Under the pieces are notes generated by a model. That model did not search any database and was not told the DNA's origin. It worked only from the letters and a program-made list of their open reading frames with translations. Made by a program: the position numbers and the translations under genes. This document shows positions 1 through 8,704 of a stretch of DNA of 9,565 bases, piece after piece. Source of the stretch: an uncultured Ruminococcus sp. (lineage in GTDB: Bacteria > Bacillota > Clostridia > Oscillospirales > Ruminococcaceae); the NCBI GenBank assembly GCA_900553675.1, contig USEH01000080.1, forward strand, positions 1-9,565, read 5' to 3'. The first letter of the stretch is position 1. Each line of letters starts with the position of its first letter.

Positions 1-85
1 GCGTGCGAAGCACGTCCATGACTGCACAAAGTAGCAGCTATTACTATACTTATAAATATACATGCAAAGTGCGATTCCCATATCG

Positions 86-1180
86 TCAACTCTGCCGAGT
101 CTCACAGTAAACACAACGGTAAATACCGTTTTCCTTATCAGTAAGCTTAAACGCCTGCCTTAATTCCTGCTCAGCAGAAGTAATGCACCGTGTATTGCGG
201 CAGACGAACTTGTCATAGACAATCTCCGTCTCACTGTCGGCGGCGGGAACGTAAGGCACATCATTCTCAATAAGTCCCAGAAGCTTCATGATAAGCGCCA
301 TGCGGATAAATTTGCCGTATCTTGCCTGCTTGAAGTAGCATGCGCGGGGGTCGGAATCCACAGCAACCGAGATTTCGTTCACCCTCGGAAGCGGGTGCAT
401 AACTATCATATCGGGGCGGGCAAGCTTCATCTTTTCGGCGGTGAGAATGTAGGTGTCCTTTAGGCGCAGATATTCGTCGTCGCTGACAAAGCGTTCGCGC
501 TGGATTCGGGTCATGTAGAGGATGTCTAAGTCCCCGATTACCTCCTCGAGCGATTCCGACTGAACGTAGGGTATTCCCTTGTTGGCGATATACTCGCGGC
601 GGACAAATCCCGGGAGCTTTAGCTCTTCGGGGGATATCAGCACGAACTTAACGCCTTCGTATCTCGACATCGCGCCGATGAGCGAATGAACCGTCCTGCC
701 GAACTTTAAATCTCCGCACAGCCCGACGGTGAGATTATTCAGCCTGCCCTTTTCGTGGCGGATGGTCATAAGGTCTGTCAGCGTCTGGGTGGGGTGGTAA
801 TGCCCGCCGTCGCCGGCGTTGATTATCGGAACGGTGGAGTGCTGCGCTGCGACTATCGGCGCACCCTCCTTGGGGTGGCGCATAGCGATTATATCGGAAT
901 ATCCCGAAACCATGGTAACGGTGTCGGCGACGCTTTCACCCTTTGCCGCCGAGCTTGAAGCCGCCTCGGAAAATCCTAAAACGTTTCCGCCAAGCGACAG
1001 CATTGCCGATTCAAAGCTGAGTCGGGTTCTGGTGGAAGGCTCGTAGAAAAGAGTCGCAAGTATCTTGTGGCGCGCCACCTCGTTGTAATTCTGCGGGTTC
1101 TGAATTATATCGTCGGCAACCTCGATAAGCCGGTCGATTTCCTCAACACTTAAATCAAGGATGTTTATAAGATTTCGCAT
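86..1180 (-). CDS. pyrB: Aspartate carbamoyltransferase with fused PyrI-like zinc tail
   Basis: Transfers the carbamoyl group of carbamoyl phosphate to L-aspartate, the second step of UMP synthesis, in the cytoplasm. The 364-residue product shows the carbamoyl-phosphate loop [13 protein letters not shown] (46-58), the mobile lysine in SSSAAKGES (76-84), MRHPKEG (100-106), HPTQTLTD (129-136), MTRIQRERF (223-231) and [10 protein letters not shown] (261-270). The catalytic chain should end near residue 305, which fits the usual length of about 305-310. A tail of about 55 residues follows, with Cys327, Cys332, Cys356 and Cys359 spaced C-x4-C-x23-C-x2-C. That matches the zinc site of E. coli PyrI (Cys109, 114, 138, 141), including the local motifs CIT and YCE. 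PyrI's nucleotide-binding domain is absent, so classical CTP/ATP allostery is not expected through this tail (inference). The start is preceded by GAGGTG. It is the last gene of the operon, 24 bases after pyrE. Confidence 0.97.
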   Translation of the reverse strand: MRNLINILDLSVEEIDRLIEVADDIIQNPQNYNEVARHKILATLFYEPSTRTRLSFESAMLSLGGNVLGFSEAASSSAAKGESVADTVTMVSGYSDIIAMRHPKEGAPIVAAQHSTVPIINAGDGGHYHPTQTLTDLMTIRHEKGRLNNLTVGLCGDLKFGRTVHSLIGAMSRYEGVKFVLISPEELKLPGFVRREYIANKGIPYVQSESLEEVIGDLDILYMTRIQRERFVSDDEYLRLKDTYILTAEKMKLARPDMIVMHPLPRVNEISVAVDSDPRACYFKQARYGKFIRMALIMKLLGLIENDVPYVPAADSETEIVYDKFVCRNTRCITSAEQELRQAFKLTDKENGIYRCVYCETRQS

Positions 1181-1204
1181 AATGTCACCTCGCTGCGGGA
1201 AGTT

Positions 1205-1858
1205 TTACTTCGCGCCGTTTACGCTGAGATAATTCTTGATTCGCTGGACGTTTTCGGCGTTGCTGTCGTCCTCTTCAAGATACTCTATGATGTCGTAAAC
1301 ATCGACGACGGAATATACAGGGAAGCCGAATTCCTCCTCAATTTCAACCATAGCGCCCTTTTCGCCCCTGCCCTTTTCCTTGCGGTCTACCATAATAAGA
1401 GCCGCGGCGACCTTAACGCCCTTAAGGCAGGAAAGAATCTCCATGCTTTCGCGGATAGCTGTTCCGGCGGTTATAACGTCCTCGGTTATAACAACCTCCT
1501 CGCCCTCCTTGGGGACATATCCCACGAAAACTCCGCCCTCGCCGTGATCCTTGGCTTCCTTGCGGTTGAAGAAGAACGGAACGTCGAGTCCATGCTTTGT
1601 AAGAGCCACAGCGGAAGACACCGCAATGGATATTCCCTTGTACGCGGGACCGTACAAAACGCATCTTTTATCCCCGATTTTCTCGGAGTAGGCTTTTGCG
1701 TAGAACTCGCCAAGGCGGGCTATCTGCGCGCCAGTCTTGATTTCGCCGGCGTTGATGAAATAGGGTATCTTTCTGCCGCTTTTTGCGGTGAAGTCACCGA
1801 ATTTGAGGACGTTTGCTTCCTTTAAAAAGTCGATAAATTCTCTTTTATATGCTTCCAT
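1205..1858 (-). CDS. pyrE: Orotate phosphoribosyltransferase
   Basis: Joins orotate to PRPP to give orotidine 5'-monophosphate and pyrophosphate, the fifth step of the pathway. The protein is 217 residues, normal for the family. The PRPP-binding signature VVITEDVITAGTA lies at 122-134, with the paired acidic residues E126 and D127. The flexible catalytic loop RKEAKDHGEGG (99-109) carries the expected Lys and His. The N-terminal segment FGDFTAKSGRKIPYFIN (20-36) matches the orotate-binding region. The start ATG has AAGGAG at 1867-1872, eight bases upstream, and lies 15 bases after the pyrF stop, so translation probably follows from the same message. The stop is 24 bases before pyrB. Nothing unusual is seen. 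Confidence 0.97.
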   Translation of the reverse strand: MEAYKREFIDFLKEANVLKFGDFTAKSGRKIPYFINAGEIKTGAQIARLGEFYAKAYSEKIGDKRCVLYGPAYKGISIAVSSAVALTKHGLDVPFFFNRKEAKDHGEGGVFVGYVPKEGEEVVITEDVITAGTAIRESMEILSCLKGVKVAAALIMVDRKEKGRGEKGAMVEIEEEFGFPVYSVVDVYDIIEYLEEDDSNAENVQRIKNYLSVNGAK

Positions 1859-1873
1859 TTTAGTTTCTCCTTA

Positions 1874-2572
1874 TCAGTCAACAAATTCAGCCACACATCT
1901 TTCATATGCGGCAACAGGGTCTTCGGCGGCGGTTATCGGTCTGCCGACTACTATATAATCCGAGCCGATTTTCTTTGCCTCGGCAGGGGTCATAACCCGC
2001 TTTTGGTCGCCCTTGTCGCCGTCGGCAAATCTTACTCCGGGGGTTACGGTTATAAACTCCTTGCCGCAGACCTCATGAACCTTGCCAGCTTCGAGCGGAG
2101 AGCATACAACGCCGTCCAGACCCGCGCACTTGGCGTTTTGCGCATAGTGCATTACAACCTTGTCTATAGGCTCTTTTATAAGCAAATCCTCCTCCATAGC
2201 CTGCTGGTCGGTGGAGGTAAGCTGGGTTACCGCTATCAGAATCGGGCGGGTGCCGTCGGGTCGGGTAAGACCTTCAATCGCCGCTTCCATCATCCTTTTT
2301 GTGCCGGAGGCGTGAAGGTTGGTCATATCAACATCCAATCCCGATAGCACCGACATTGCCTTTTTAACGGTGTTAGGGATATCGTGAAGCTTTAAATCAA
2401 GAAAAATCTTATGACCGCGCGCCTTGATTTCGCGGACGATCTGCGGTCCCTCGGCGTAAAACAGCTCCATGCCTATCTTTACAAACGGCTTTCTGCCCGA
2501 AAACTTATCTAAAAAGCTCATTACCTGCTCTTTAGACGAAAAATCGCAGGCTACTATTACATCTTTACCCAT
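1874..2572 (-). CDS. pyrF: Orotidine 5'-phosphate decarboxylase
   Basis: Decarboxylates OMP to UMP, the final step of the pathway. The 232-residue TIM-barrel protein has the family signature [12 protein letters not shown] (58-69), containing the catalytic Asp59, Lys61 and Asp64. Asp10 in VACDF is the expected substrate contact. [17 protein letters not shown] (177-193) is the loop that closes over the phosphate, and VVGRPIT (208-214) holds the phosphate-binding Arg. Length and order fit the Bacillus-type enzyme. Its ATG overlaps the end of pyrD by 8 bases (ATGGGTAA), and an AGGAGG site lies inside the pyrD coding end. Translational coupling to pyrD is therefore likely. Confidence 0.97.
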   Translation of the reverse strand: MGKDVIVACDFSSKEQVMSFLDKFSGRKPFVKIGMELFYAEGPQIVREIKARGHKIFLDLKLHDIPNTVKKAMSVLSGLDVDMTNLHASGTKRMMEAAIEGLTRPDGTRPILIAVTQLTSTDQQAMEEDLLIKEPIDKVVMHYAQNAKCAGLDGVVCSPLEAGKVHEVCGKEFITVTPGVRFADGDKGDQKRVMTPAEAKKIGSDYIVVGRPITAAEDPVAAYERCVAEFVD

Positions 2573-3482
2573 TGTGCGCTCCTCCTATTATATCCGTAAG
2601 ATTTTTTATACCGTATTTATCCATGACCGCGGGAAGCTCCTCGATGATATGCTTGCAGGCAAGCGGCTCTATAAGATTCTGAGCTCCCACCTCGACAGCC
2701 GTTGCTCCGGCGAGCATCATTTCTATAACGTCTTTTGCACAGGATACTCCGCCCATGCCGACTACAGGAATCTTTACCGCATCGTACACCTGATATACCA
2801 TCCTCAAAGCAACCGGCAGGATTGCCGCACCAGAAAATCCACCCATTTTGTTGGCGATAACCGGCTTTTTGGTGCGCAGATCGATTCTCATGCCCAAAAG
2901 GGTGTTTATAAGGCTTATGCCGTCCGCTCCGGCATCTTCGCACGCCTTGGCGATTGATACTATGTCCGTAACATTCGGCGAGAGCTTTATTATAACCGGC
3001 TTTTTGGTGACGGCTTTTACAGCTTTTGTCACCTCGGCAGCAGCTTTGGGCTCGGTTCCGAAGCTCATTCCTCCGCCGTGGACGTTGGGGCAGCTTACGT
3101 TTACTTCAAGCCAGCCAACCTCTTCGCACTTATCCAGCTTTTTGCAGGTGTAGGCGTAATCCTCGACCGAAAAGCCGCTGACGTTTGCCATGACCTTTTT
3201 ATTAAACACCGCTTTCATTTTGGGAAGCTCTTCGGAAATTACCTTTTCCACGCCCGGGTTCTGCAAGCCAACGGCGTTTATCATGCCCGCCGTACACTCA
3301 GCTATGCGCGGGGTGGGATTGCCGAAGCGCGGCTCGCGGGTGGTGCCTTTAAACGAGAAAGTTCCTAAGATGTTTATGTCGTAAAGCTCGGCGAACTCGT
3401 AGCCGTAGCCAAAGGTTCCGCTTGCGGGGATAATCGGGTTGTCAAGGGATGTCCCGCACAAATTTACTGATAGTCTGTTCAT
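2565..3482 (-). CDS. pyrD: Dihydroorotate dehydrogenase, class 1B catalytic subunit
   Basis: Oxidises dihydroorotate to orotate with FMN; in class 1B enzymes electrons pass through PyrK to NAD+. The start is set at ATG 3480-3482, giving 305 residues beginning [10 protein letters not shown]. The reading frame is open further upstream to 3590, but those residues do not resemble the family and lie inside pyrK. The chosen start overlaps the pyrK stop as ATGA. Motifs are [10 protein letters not shown] (43-52), NAVGLQNPG (69-77), [11 protein letters not shown] (128-138) with Cys131 as catalytic base, IIKLSPN (164-170), NTLLGM (193-198) and GMGGVS (242-247). A cysteine rather than serine base marks class 1 enzymes, and the adjacent pyrK supports subclass 1B (established for this family). 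Purine-rich GGAAG precedes the start. Confidence 0.96.
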   Translation of the reverse strand: MNRLSVNLCGTSLDNPIIPASGTFGYGYEFAELYDINILGTFSFKGTTREPRFGNPTPRIAECTAGMINAVGLQNPGVEKVISEELPKMKAVFNKKVMANVSGFSVEDYAYTCKKLDKCEEVGWLEVNVSCPNVHGGGMSFGTEPKAAAEVTKAVKAVTKKPVIIKLSPNVTDIVSIAKACEDAGADGISLINTLLGMRIDLRTKKPVIANKMGGFSGAAILPVALRMVYQVYDAVKIPVVGMGGVSCAKDVIEMMLAGATAVEVGAQNLIEPLACKHIIEELPAVMDKYGIKNLTDIIGGAHNG

Positions 3483-4231
3483 TTGCCCGCTTCCTTTCTG
3501 TCCCAGATGATTTCCTCGCTGTTCATAACCGGACCCTCGCGGCAGATTCGCTTGTTGCCGGTTAGAGTCTTGCAGGAGCAGCCCATGCACGCGCCAAAGC
3601 CGCAGCCCATTCTTTCCTCAAAGCTGTACTGCCCCGAAGTTTTCATCACGCCAGACATCGCCCTGAACATCGGTTCGGGACCGCAGGTGTAGAAAAAGCT
3701 GTAGTCAAGCCGCTTGATTATATCGGTGACAAAGCCCTTTTCGCCATAGCTGCCGTCTGCCGTGGCGACATATACCTCCGCGCCCAAGTCCTTAAACTCC
3801 TGCTCGTAGAAGACATCATCCTTGGAGTTAAAGCCCATGACAACGGTTGGCTTAACGCCTTTTACCACAAGTTCACGGCAAAGCTTATACAGCGGCGGAA
3901 CTCCTACCCCTCCGCCCACAAGAAGCGGTTTTTCCCCGCTTTTATCGGTGTTATAGCCGTTGCCCAGACCGGTCAACGCATTCACCTTGTGACCCTGCTC
4001 AAGCATAGACATAAGCTCGGTTCCCCCGCCGACCACCTTATATATAAGCGTAAGGCTGTCGGGCGAGCAGTCGCAGACGGATATCGGGCGGCGCAGATAA
4101 AAGCCGTCAAGCTTTAAATTTACAAACTGCCCGGGGGCGGTGATTGCCGAGGTATCGCCCGAAAGAATCATCTTATAAACGTCCTTGGCGATTTTTTGGT
4201 TTGATACTACTTTATATATTACTTCTTTCAT
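3479..4231 (-). CDS. pyrK: Dihydroorotate dehydrogenase electron-transfer subunit
   Basis: Partner of PyrD in the heterotetrameric NAD+-linked dihydroorotate dehydrogenase; it carries FAD and a [2Fe-2S] cluster. The 250-residue protein has the FAD-binding segment GQFVNLKL...YLRRPISVCD (34-54), the NAD-binding stretch LLVGGGVGVPPLY (103-115) and YTCGPEPMF (181-189). The C-terminal cluster cysteines are C210, C215, C218 and C230 in MGCGFGACMGC...RICREGP, spaced C-x4-C-x2-C-x11-C as expected for PyrK. The start lies 10 bases after the carB stop. Its GGAG ribosome site abuts the carB stop codon. The stop overlaps the pyrD start by four bases, consistent with matched synthesis of the two subunits. 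Confidence 0.96.
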   Translation of the reverse strand: MKEVIYKVVSNQKIAKDVYKMILSGDTSAITAPGQFVNLKLDGFYLRRPISVCDCSPDSLTLIYKVVGGGTELMSMLEQGHKVNALTGLGNGYNTDKSGEKPLLVGGGVGVPPLYKLCRELVVKGVKPTVVMGFNSKDDVFYEQEFKDLGAEVYVATADGSYGEKGFVTDIIKRLDYSFFYTCGPEPMFRAMSGVMKTSGQYSFEERMGCGFGACMGCSCKTLTGNKRICREGPVMNSEEIIWDRKEAGK

Positions 4232-4241
4232 GTTAACTCCA

Positions 4242-7200
4242 TCAAGCGTCGATTGTGGAAACGGTTATAGTGGTTTCCTCCAAAACATCCAAAAGCACTC
4301 TTACCGTGTCAAGCGCGGTGAACATTGTAATGTTGTTGTCGGTTGCAAGGGTTCTTATCTTGTAGCCGTCGCTTGCGTGACCCATCGAGCCTATTTCGGC
4401 AGTGTTTATAACGTATGCAATGTGACCCTGACGCAGAGCGTCGGCGATTTCGTCGCTTCCCTCGCTCAGCTTGGCAAGGGTTCTGGTTTTAATGCCGTTT
4501 TCGCGCAGGAAGTTTGCTGTTCCCTTTGTGGCTTCAATATTAAAGCCAAGATTGTAGAATCTTCTTATCAGCGGAAGTGCTTCTTCCTTGTCCTTATCCG
4601 CGATGGTTGCAAACACCGTACCGTAGTTTTGCAGGTGCATACCGCTTGCCTGCAAAGCCTTATACAAAGCGCGGTTGAGCTTGTCGTCGTAGCCGATAGC
4701 TTCGCCGGTGGACTTCATTTCGGGGGAGAGATAAGCGTCGAGTCCGCGTATTTTCTGGAAGGAGAATACCGGCACCTTAACATACCAGCGCTTCTTTTCG
4801 TCGGGATATATATCAAAGATTCCCTGCTCGCGGAGCGACTTGCCCAAGATAACCTCTGTCGCGATATCCGCAAGGCTGTAGCCGGTGGACTTTGAAAGGA
4901 AGGGAACGGTTCTCGAAGAGCGGGGGTTGACCTCGATTATATAAACATTGTCGCTCTTATCAACTATGAACTGGATGTTGTAAAGACCGACTATTCCTAT
5001 TCCCAAGCCAAGCTTTTTGGCATACTGAAGTATTGTTCCCTTTACCTTGGGTGAGATGCTGAACGTGGGGTAAACGCTTATAGAGTCGCCGGAGTGGATT
5101 CCTGTTCTCTCTACAAGCTCCATGATCCCGGGGACGAAGACGTTTCTGCCGTCGCATATCGCGTCGACCTCGACCTCCTTGCCGATGATGTACTTATCTA
5201 CTAAAACCGGCTTGTCGGCGTCTATTTCAACTGCGGTTTTAAGGTAGTGGCGCAGCTGCTCCTCGTTTGCAACTATCTGCATGGCTCTGCCGCCCAGAAC
5301 GAAGGAGGGGCGAACCAGAACGGGATATCCTATTTCGGCAGCCGCCGCAACGCCGTCTTCAACGCTGGTTACTGCCTTGCCCTTGGGCTGGGGGATATCA
5401 AGTTCTAAAAGAAGCTTTTCAAAGCTGTCTCTGTTTTCGGCTCTGTCTATTGCCTGACAGTCGGTGCCTATTATCTTTACTCCGCGGTCGAACAGCGGCT
5501 GGGCAAGGTTGATGGCAGTCTGTCCGCCTAATGAGGCTATAACGCCCTCCGGCTTTTCAAACTCGATGATGTTCATAACATCCTCGGGGGTGAGCGGCTC
5601 GAAATACAGCTTGTCCGAGGTGGTGTAGTCGGTCGAAACGGTTTCGGGGTTGTTGTTTATTATGATAGCTTCGTAGCCGGATTTTTTAATGGTGTTTACG
5701 GCGTGAACGGTGGAGTAGTCGAACTCAACGCCCTGACCTATTCTTATGGGTCCCGCGCCTAAAACTATAATCTTTTTCTTATCCGAAAGCTTCGAGCGGT
5801 TCTCGCCGGTGTAGGAGGAATAGAAGTAAGGGATATACGCGCCGGTGTGCAGGGTGTCTGCCATGCGGTATATCGGCATAATACCGTTTGACTTTCTTAA
5901 GCCGAATACCTCGGTCTCCTTAACTCCCCATAGCTTGGATATATAAGCGTCTGAAAAGCCCATCTTTTTGGCGGCTTTCAGGGTTTCAATGTCGCCCTTG
6001 TTTTCCTCGATGACCTTTTCAAAATCGACTATCCGTTTTAAAGCTTCGAGGAAGTAGGGGGTTATCATGGTGAGCTTATAAAGCTCCTCAACGGTTGCAC
6101 CGAGCCTTAAAAGCTGGGTGGTGGCGAAGATGCCGTCGTCGCGGAAGTCCTTAAGATAGTCCTCAAGCTCCTGCCTTGATTTGCCGTCGAACTTGGGAAG
6201 ATGGAAGTGTGTGCAGCCGATTTCAAGGCATCTTACCGATTTTAACAGGCATTCCTCCAAAGTCGAGCCTATTCCCATAACCTCGCCGGTTGCCTTCATC
6301 TGGGTGCCGAGCTTGTTTGAAACGGAAGAGAACTTGTCAAACGGGAATCTGGGCAGCTTTGCAACCACGTAATCAAGGTAGGGAGCTGTTGCTGCGGTGG
6401 TGTTTGCAATGCCGATTTCCTCCAATGTCATGCCAACCGCTATTTTGGCAGTTACCTTTGCTATCGGGTAGCCGCTCGCCTTGGATGCAAGTGCGGAGGA
6501 GCGCGAAACTCTGGGGTTGACCTCTATCAGATAATACTCGCTCGAATTGGGAGAAAGCGCAAACTGAACATTGCAGCCGCCCTCGATTTTAAGCGCCTTT
6601 ATAAGCTTTACTGCGGAGTCGTTGAGCATTTTCAGGTCGTGGTCGTTAAGGGTCATTATGGGAGCCACAACTATCGAGTCGCCGGTGTGAACGCCGACCG
6701 GATCTACGTTTTCCATGCCGCAGATGGTGATAACATTGTCCTCGCCGTCGCGCATCATCTCAAATTCTATTTCCTTAAAGCCCTTAACGCTCTTTTCAAT
6801 CAGCACCTGATGAACCGGCGAAAGCTTGAAGGCGTTTGTTCCTATATCTACAAGCTCCTCCTCGTTGTTGGCAAAGCCTCCGCCTGTGCCGCCCAGAGTA
6901 AACGCGGGGCGCAGAACTACGGGATATCCTATATCCAGCGCGGCTTTTTTGGCTTCCTCCAGCGAGTAGGTTATTTCTGAGGGGATAGTCGGCTCGCCGA
7001 TGGACTGGCAAAGCTCCTTGAAAAGCTCTCTGTCCTCTGCCTGCTCTATGCTTTTGCTGCTTGTTCCTAAAAGCTCGACCTGACATTCCTTTAAAACGCC
7101 TTTCTTTTCAAGCTGCATAGCCATGTTAAGACCTGTCTGTCCGCCGATTCCGGGGATTATTGCATTGGGGCGCTCGTATCTTAAAATCTTGGCGATGTAT

Positions 7201-7415
7201 TCAAGGGTCAGCGGCTCCATATACACCTTGTCCGCAATGGAAGTATCTGTCATGATGGTTGCGGGGTTGGAGTTGCACAGAACAACCTCAAAGCCCTCCT
7301 CCTTAAGGGCAAGGCACGCCTGAGTTCCGGCGTAGTCGAATTCAGCCGCCTGACCTATAACTATAGGTCCCGAGCCGATTATCATAATCTTCTTCAAGTC
7401 TTTTCTTTTTGCCAT
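4242..7415 (-). CDS. carB: Carbamoyl-phosphate synthase large subunit
   Basis: Makes carbamoyl phosphate from bicarbonate, ammonia and two ATP, the committed step for pyrimidines and also for arginine. The 1057-residue chain has the classic duplicated layout. The first synthetase half starts MIIGSGPIVIGQAAEFDYAG (11-30) and its ATP-grasp core includes LRPAFTLGGTGGG (168-180) and LIEVNPRVSRSSAL (296-309). An oligomerisation region runs over about 400-545. The second half starts VLGAGPIRIGQGVEFDYS (551-568), with VRPSFVLGGRAM (701-712) and IIEVNPRSSRTVPF (826-839). A C-terminal MGS-like allosteric domain (about 935-1057) has IEATKGTANFL (960-970), a region where UMP binds in E. coli. The start has GGAGG seven bases upstream and lies 30 bases after pyrC. 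The glutaminase subunit gene carA, usually next door, is absent here, so ammonia channelling needs a CarA encoded elsewhere. Confidence 0.98.
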   Translation of the reverse strand: MAKRKDLKKIMIIGSGPIVIGQAAEFDYAGTQACLALKEEGFEVVLCNSNPATIMTDTSIADKVYMEPLTLEYIAKILRYERPNAIIPGIGGQTGLNMAMQLEKKGVLKECQVELLGTSSKSIEQAEDRELFKELCQSIGEPTIPSEITYSLEEAKKAALDIGYPVVLRPAFTLGGTGGGFANNEEELVDIGTNAFKLSPVHQVLIEKSVKGFKEIEFEMMRDGEDNVITICGMENVDPVGVHTGDSIVVAPIMTLNDHDLKMLNDSAVKLIKALKIEGGCNVQFALSPNSSEYYLIEVNPRVSRSSALASKASGYPIAKVTAKIAVGMTLEEIGIANTTAATAPYLDYVVAKLPRFPFDKFSSVSNKLGTQMKATGEVMGIGSTLEECLLKSVRCLEIGCTHFHLPKFDGKSRQELEDYLKDFRDDGIFATTQLLRLGATVEELYKLTMITPYFLEALKRIVDFEKVIEENKGDIETLKAAKKMGFSDAYISKLWGVKETEVFGLRKSNGIMPIYRMADTLHTGAYIPYFYSSYTGENRSKLSDKKKIIVLGAGPIRIGQGVEFDYSTVHAVNTIKKSGYEAIIINNNPETVSTDYTTSDKLYFEPLTPEDVMNIIEFEKPEGVIASLGGQTAINLAQPLFDRGVKIIGTDCQAIDRAENRDSFEKLLLELDIPQPKGKAVTSVEDGVAAAAEIGYPVLVRPSFVLGGRAMQIVANEEQLRHYLKTAVEIDADKPVLVDKYIIGKEVEVDAICDGRNVFVPGIMELVERTGIHSGDSISVYPTFSISPKVKGTILQYAKKLGLGIGIVGLYNIQFIVDKSDNVYIIEVNPRSSRTVPFLSKSTGYSLADIATEVILGKSLREQGIFDIYPDEKKRWYVKVPVFSFQKIRGLDAYLSPEMKSTGEAIGYDDKLNRALYKALQASGMHLQNYGTVFATIADKDKEEALPLIRRFYNLGFNIEATKGTANFLRENGIKTRTLAKLSEGSDEIADALRQGHIAYVINTAEIGSMGHASDGYKIRTLATDNNITMFTALDTVRVLLDVLEETTITVSTIDA

Positions 7416-7445
7416 AATAGTTCCTCCGATATATTAAAGATTTTT

Positions 7446-8657
7446 TTAGCGATTTATAGTTTCCGCCGTAAAAGCGTCTTTGCCGGTGGCAATCCATCTG
7501 CCAACAACCTCTCTGCCTGCAAACGGCGTTGCCCTGCCCATGGTGGCAAAGCCTTCGGGATTTATGATATACGGCTTTGCAACCTCGAACACCGCAAAGC
7601 CCGCTTCGCCGCTTATGCCGAATCTGCGGCGGGGATTGGTGCTCATAAGCTCAACAAGCCTTTCAAGAGTGATAACTCCCTTTAAGACAAACTCTGTATA
7701 CATCACCGCAAAGGCGGTTTCTAAGCCCACAACGCCCATCAGGCTTTTTTCAAGCCCGCGCGACTTTTCCTCCGCGCTGTGCGGGGCATGGTCGGTGGCT
7801 ATCATATCTATGGTGCCGTCCTTTATTCCCTCTATCAGAGCCTCTCTGTCGCTGCGCGAGCGCAGGGGCGGGTTCATTTTGAATCTGCCGTCTTCCTGCA
7901 AATCGCTGTCACAAAGGGTGAGATAATGCGGACCTGTTTCGCAGGTGACATCCACGCCGCTTTTCTTTGCCTGACGGATAATTTCAACACTTTCCTTTGT
8001 GGAAATATGGCAGACGTGATACTTTACCCCTGTTTTTGCGGCAAGCTCTAAGTCCCTTGCTATCTGGGCGTATTCGCTTTCCGAGCATATTCCGCGGTGA
8101 CCGTGAGCGCGGGCATATTCTCCCGCATGGATATATCCGCCGTTTAAAAGCGAATTGACCTCGCAGTGGGCGGCTATGATCTTATCAAGCTCCTTGGCTT
8201 TTTTCATAGCCGAAAGCATCATATCCGGCGACTGCACTCCCCTGCCGTCGTCCGAAAATGCGCAGACGTAGGGCGACATAGCTTCCATATCGGCTAAGTA
8301 TTCTCCCTTTTCGCCCTTGGTTATCGCGCCGTAGGGGTGGATATCCACGCATGGAGTGGAGTCTCTCTTGATGATATCCAGCTGGACATTAAGGCTTTCG
8401 AGACTGTCCGGAACAGGGTTAAGGTTGGGCATGGTGCACACGGCGGTATATCCCCCGTGAGCCGCCGCAAGCGAGCCGGTGCGGATAGTCTCCTTATATG
8501 AAAAACCCGGCTCTCTGAAATGAACGTGAACATCACAAAGACCGGAAACAACAATATATTTCTCGCAAGAATCAGGCAATAAGCCTTTGCGCAAAAGAAG
8601 GTCAAAGGCGGAATCGGCGGCGGATTTTTTGCAGACAGCTTTTATTCCTGACATCAT
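7446..8657 (-). CDS. pyrC: Dihydroorotase, short N-terminus
   Basis: Cyclises N-carbamoyl-L-aspartate to dihydroorotate, the third step. The start is set at ATG 8655-8657 because GGAGG lies seven bases upstream. The upstream in-frame ATG at 8787-8789 would run through the leader's terminator and PyrR site. The resulting 403-residue protein has the metal-binding motif DVHVHFREPG (42-51; His44, His46), TMPNLNPVPDS (75-85), FSDDG (134-138), AAHCE (162-166, His164), CHIST (216-220, His217), CETGPHYL (239-246) and ATDHAPHSAEEK (287-298, Asp289). This is a type I dihydroorotase of the amidohydrolase superfamily. The HxH motif sits near residue 44, whereas about 60 is usual, so the N-terminal part of the beta-sandwich is reduced. 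The C-terminal part is also degenerate compared with the usual GxIAEGYDADL pattern. It is the first gene of the operon. Confidence 0.94.
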   Translation of the reverse strand: MMSGIKAVCKKSAADSAFDLLLRKGLLPDSCEKYIVVSGLCDVHVHFREPGFSYKETIRTGSLAAAHGGYTAVCTMPNLNPVPDSLESLNVQLDIIKRDSTPCVDIHPYGAITKGEKGEYLADMEAMSPYVCAFSDDGRGVQSPDMMLSAMKKAKELDKIIAAHCEVNSLLNGGYIHAGEYARAHGHRGICSESEYAQIARDLELAAKTGVKYHVCHISTKESVEIIRQAKKSGVDVTCETGPHYLTLCDSDLQEDGRFKMNPPLRSRSDREALIEGIKDGTIDMIATDHAPHSAEEKSRGLEKSLMGVVGLETAFAVMYTEFVLKGVITLERLVELMSTNPRRRFGISGEAGFAVFEVAKPYIINPEGFATMGRATPFAGREVVGRWIATGKDAFTAETINR

Positions 8658-8671
8658 AACTAAACCTCCAT

Positions 8672-8704
8672 ATAAAACAAAAATCCTGCTTTTTAAGCAA
8701 GATT
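8672..8704 (-). terminator. Attenuator terminator in the pyr leader
   Basis: Read on the minus strand, the RNA can form a 10-bp stem AAUCUUGCUU / AAGCAGGAUU (8695-8704 and 8682-8691, one G-U pair) with an AAA loop (8692-8694). A U-rich run UUUGUUUU follows directly (to about 8674). This is an intrinsic terminator placed just before the GGAGG site of pyrC, so it can stop transcription before the operon. Its 5' arm is also complementary to an upstream segment, so the stem is conditional. Confidence 0.85.

Noticed and set aside
2..14. Small hairpin CGTGC-GAA-GCACG at the left edge as the operon terminator
   Set aside because: The stem is only five pairs and any U tract would lie outside the window, so it cannot be judged. 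No other terminator is clear in 1-85.
3483..3590. Longer pyrD start at 3590 (36 extra residues)
   Set aside because: The extra residues do not resemble dihydroorotate dehydrogenases and lie inside pyrK. The ATG at 3480-3482 has a purine-rich site and the typical ATGA overlap.
4185..4895. A 236-codon plus-strand open frame opposite carB
   Set aside because: It lies antisense to the conserved allosteric end of CarB, has no family resemblance or ribosome site, and is explained by codon bias of the opposite strand.
4242..7415. Internal duplication in carB
   Set aside because: The two similar halves are the ancient ATP-grasp duplication typical of all CarB proteins, not a recent event.
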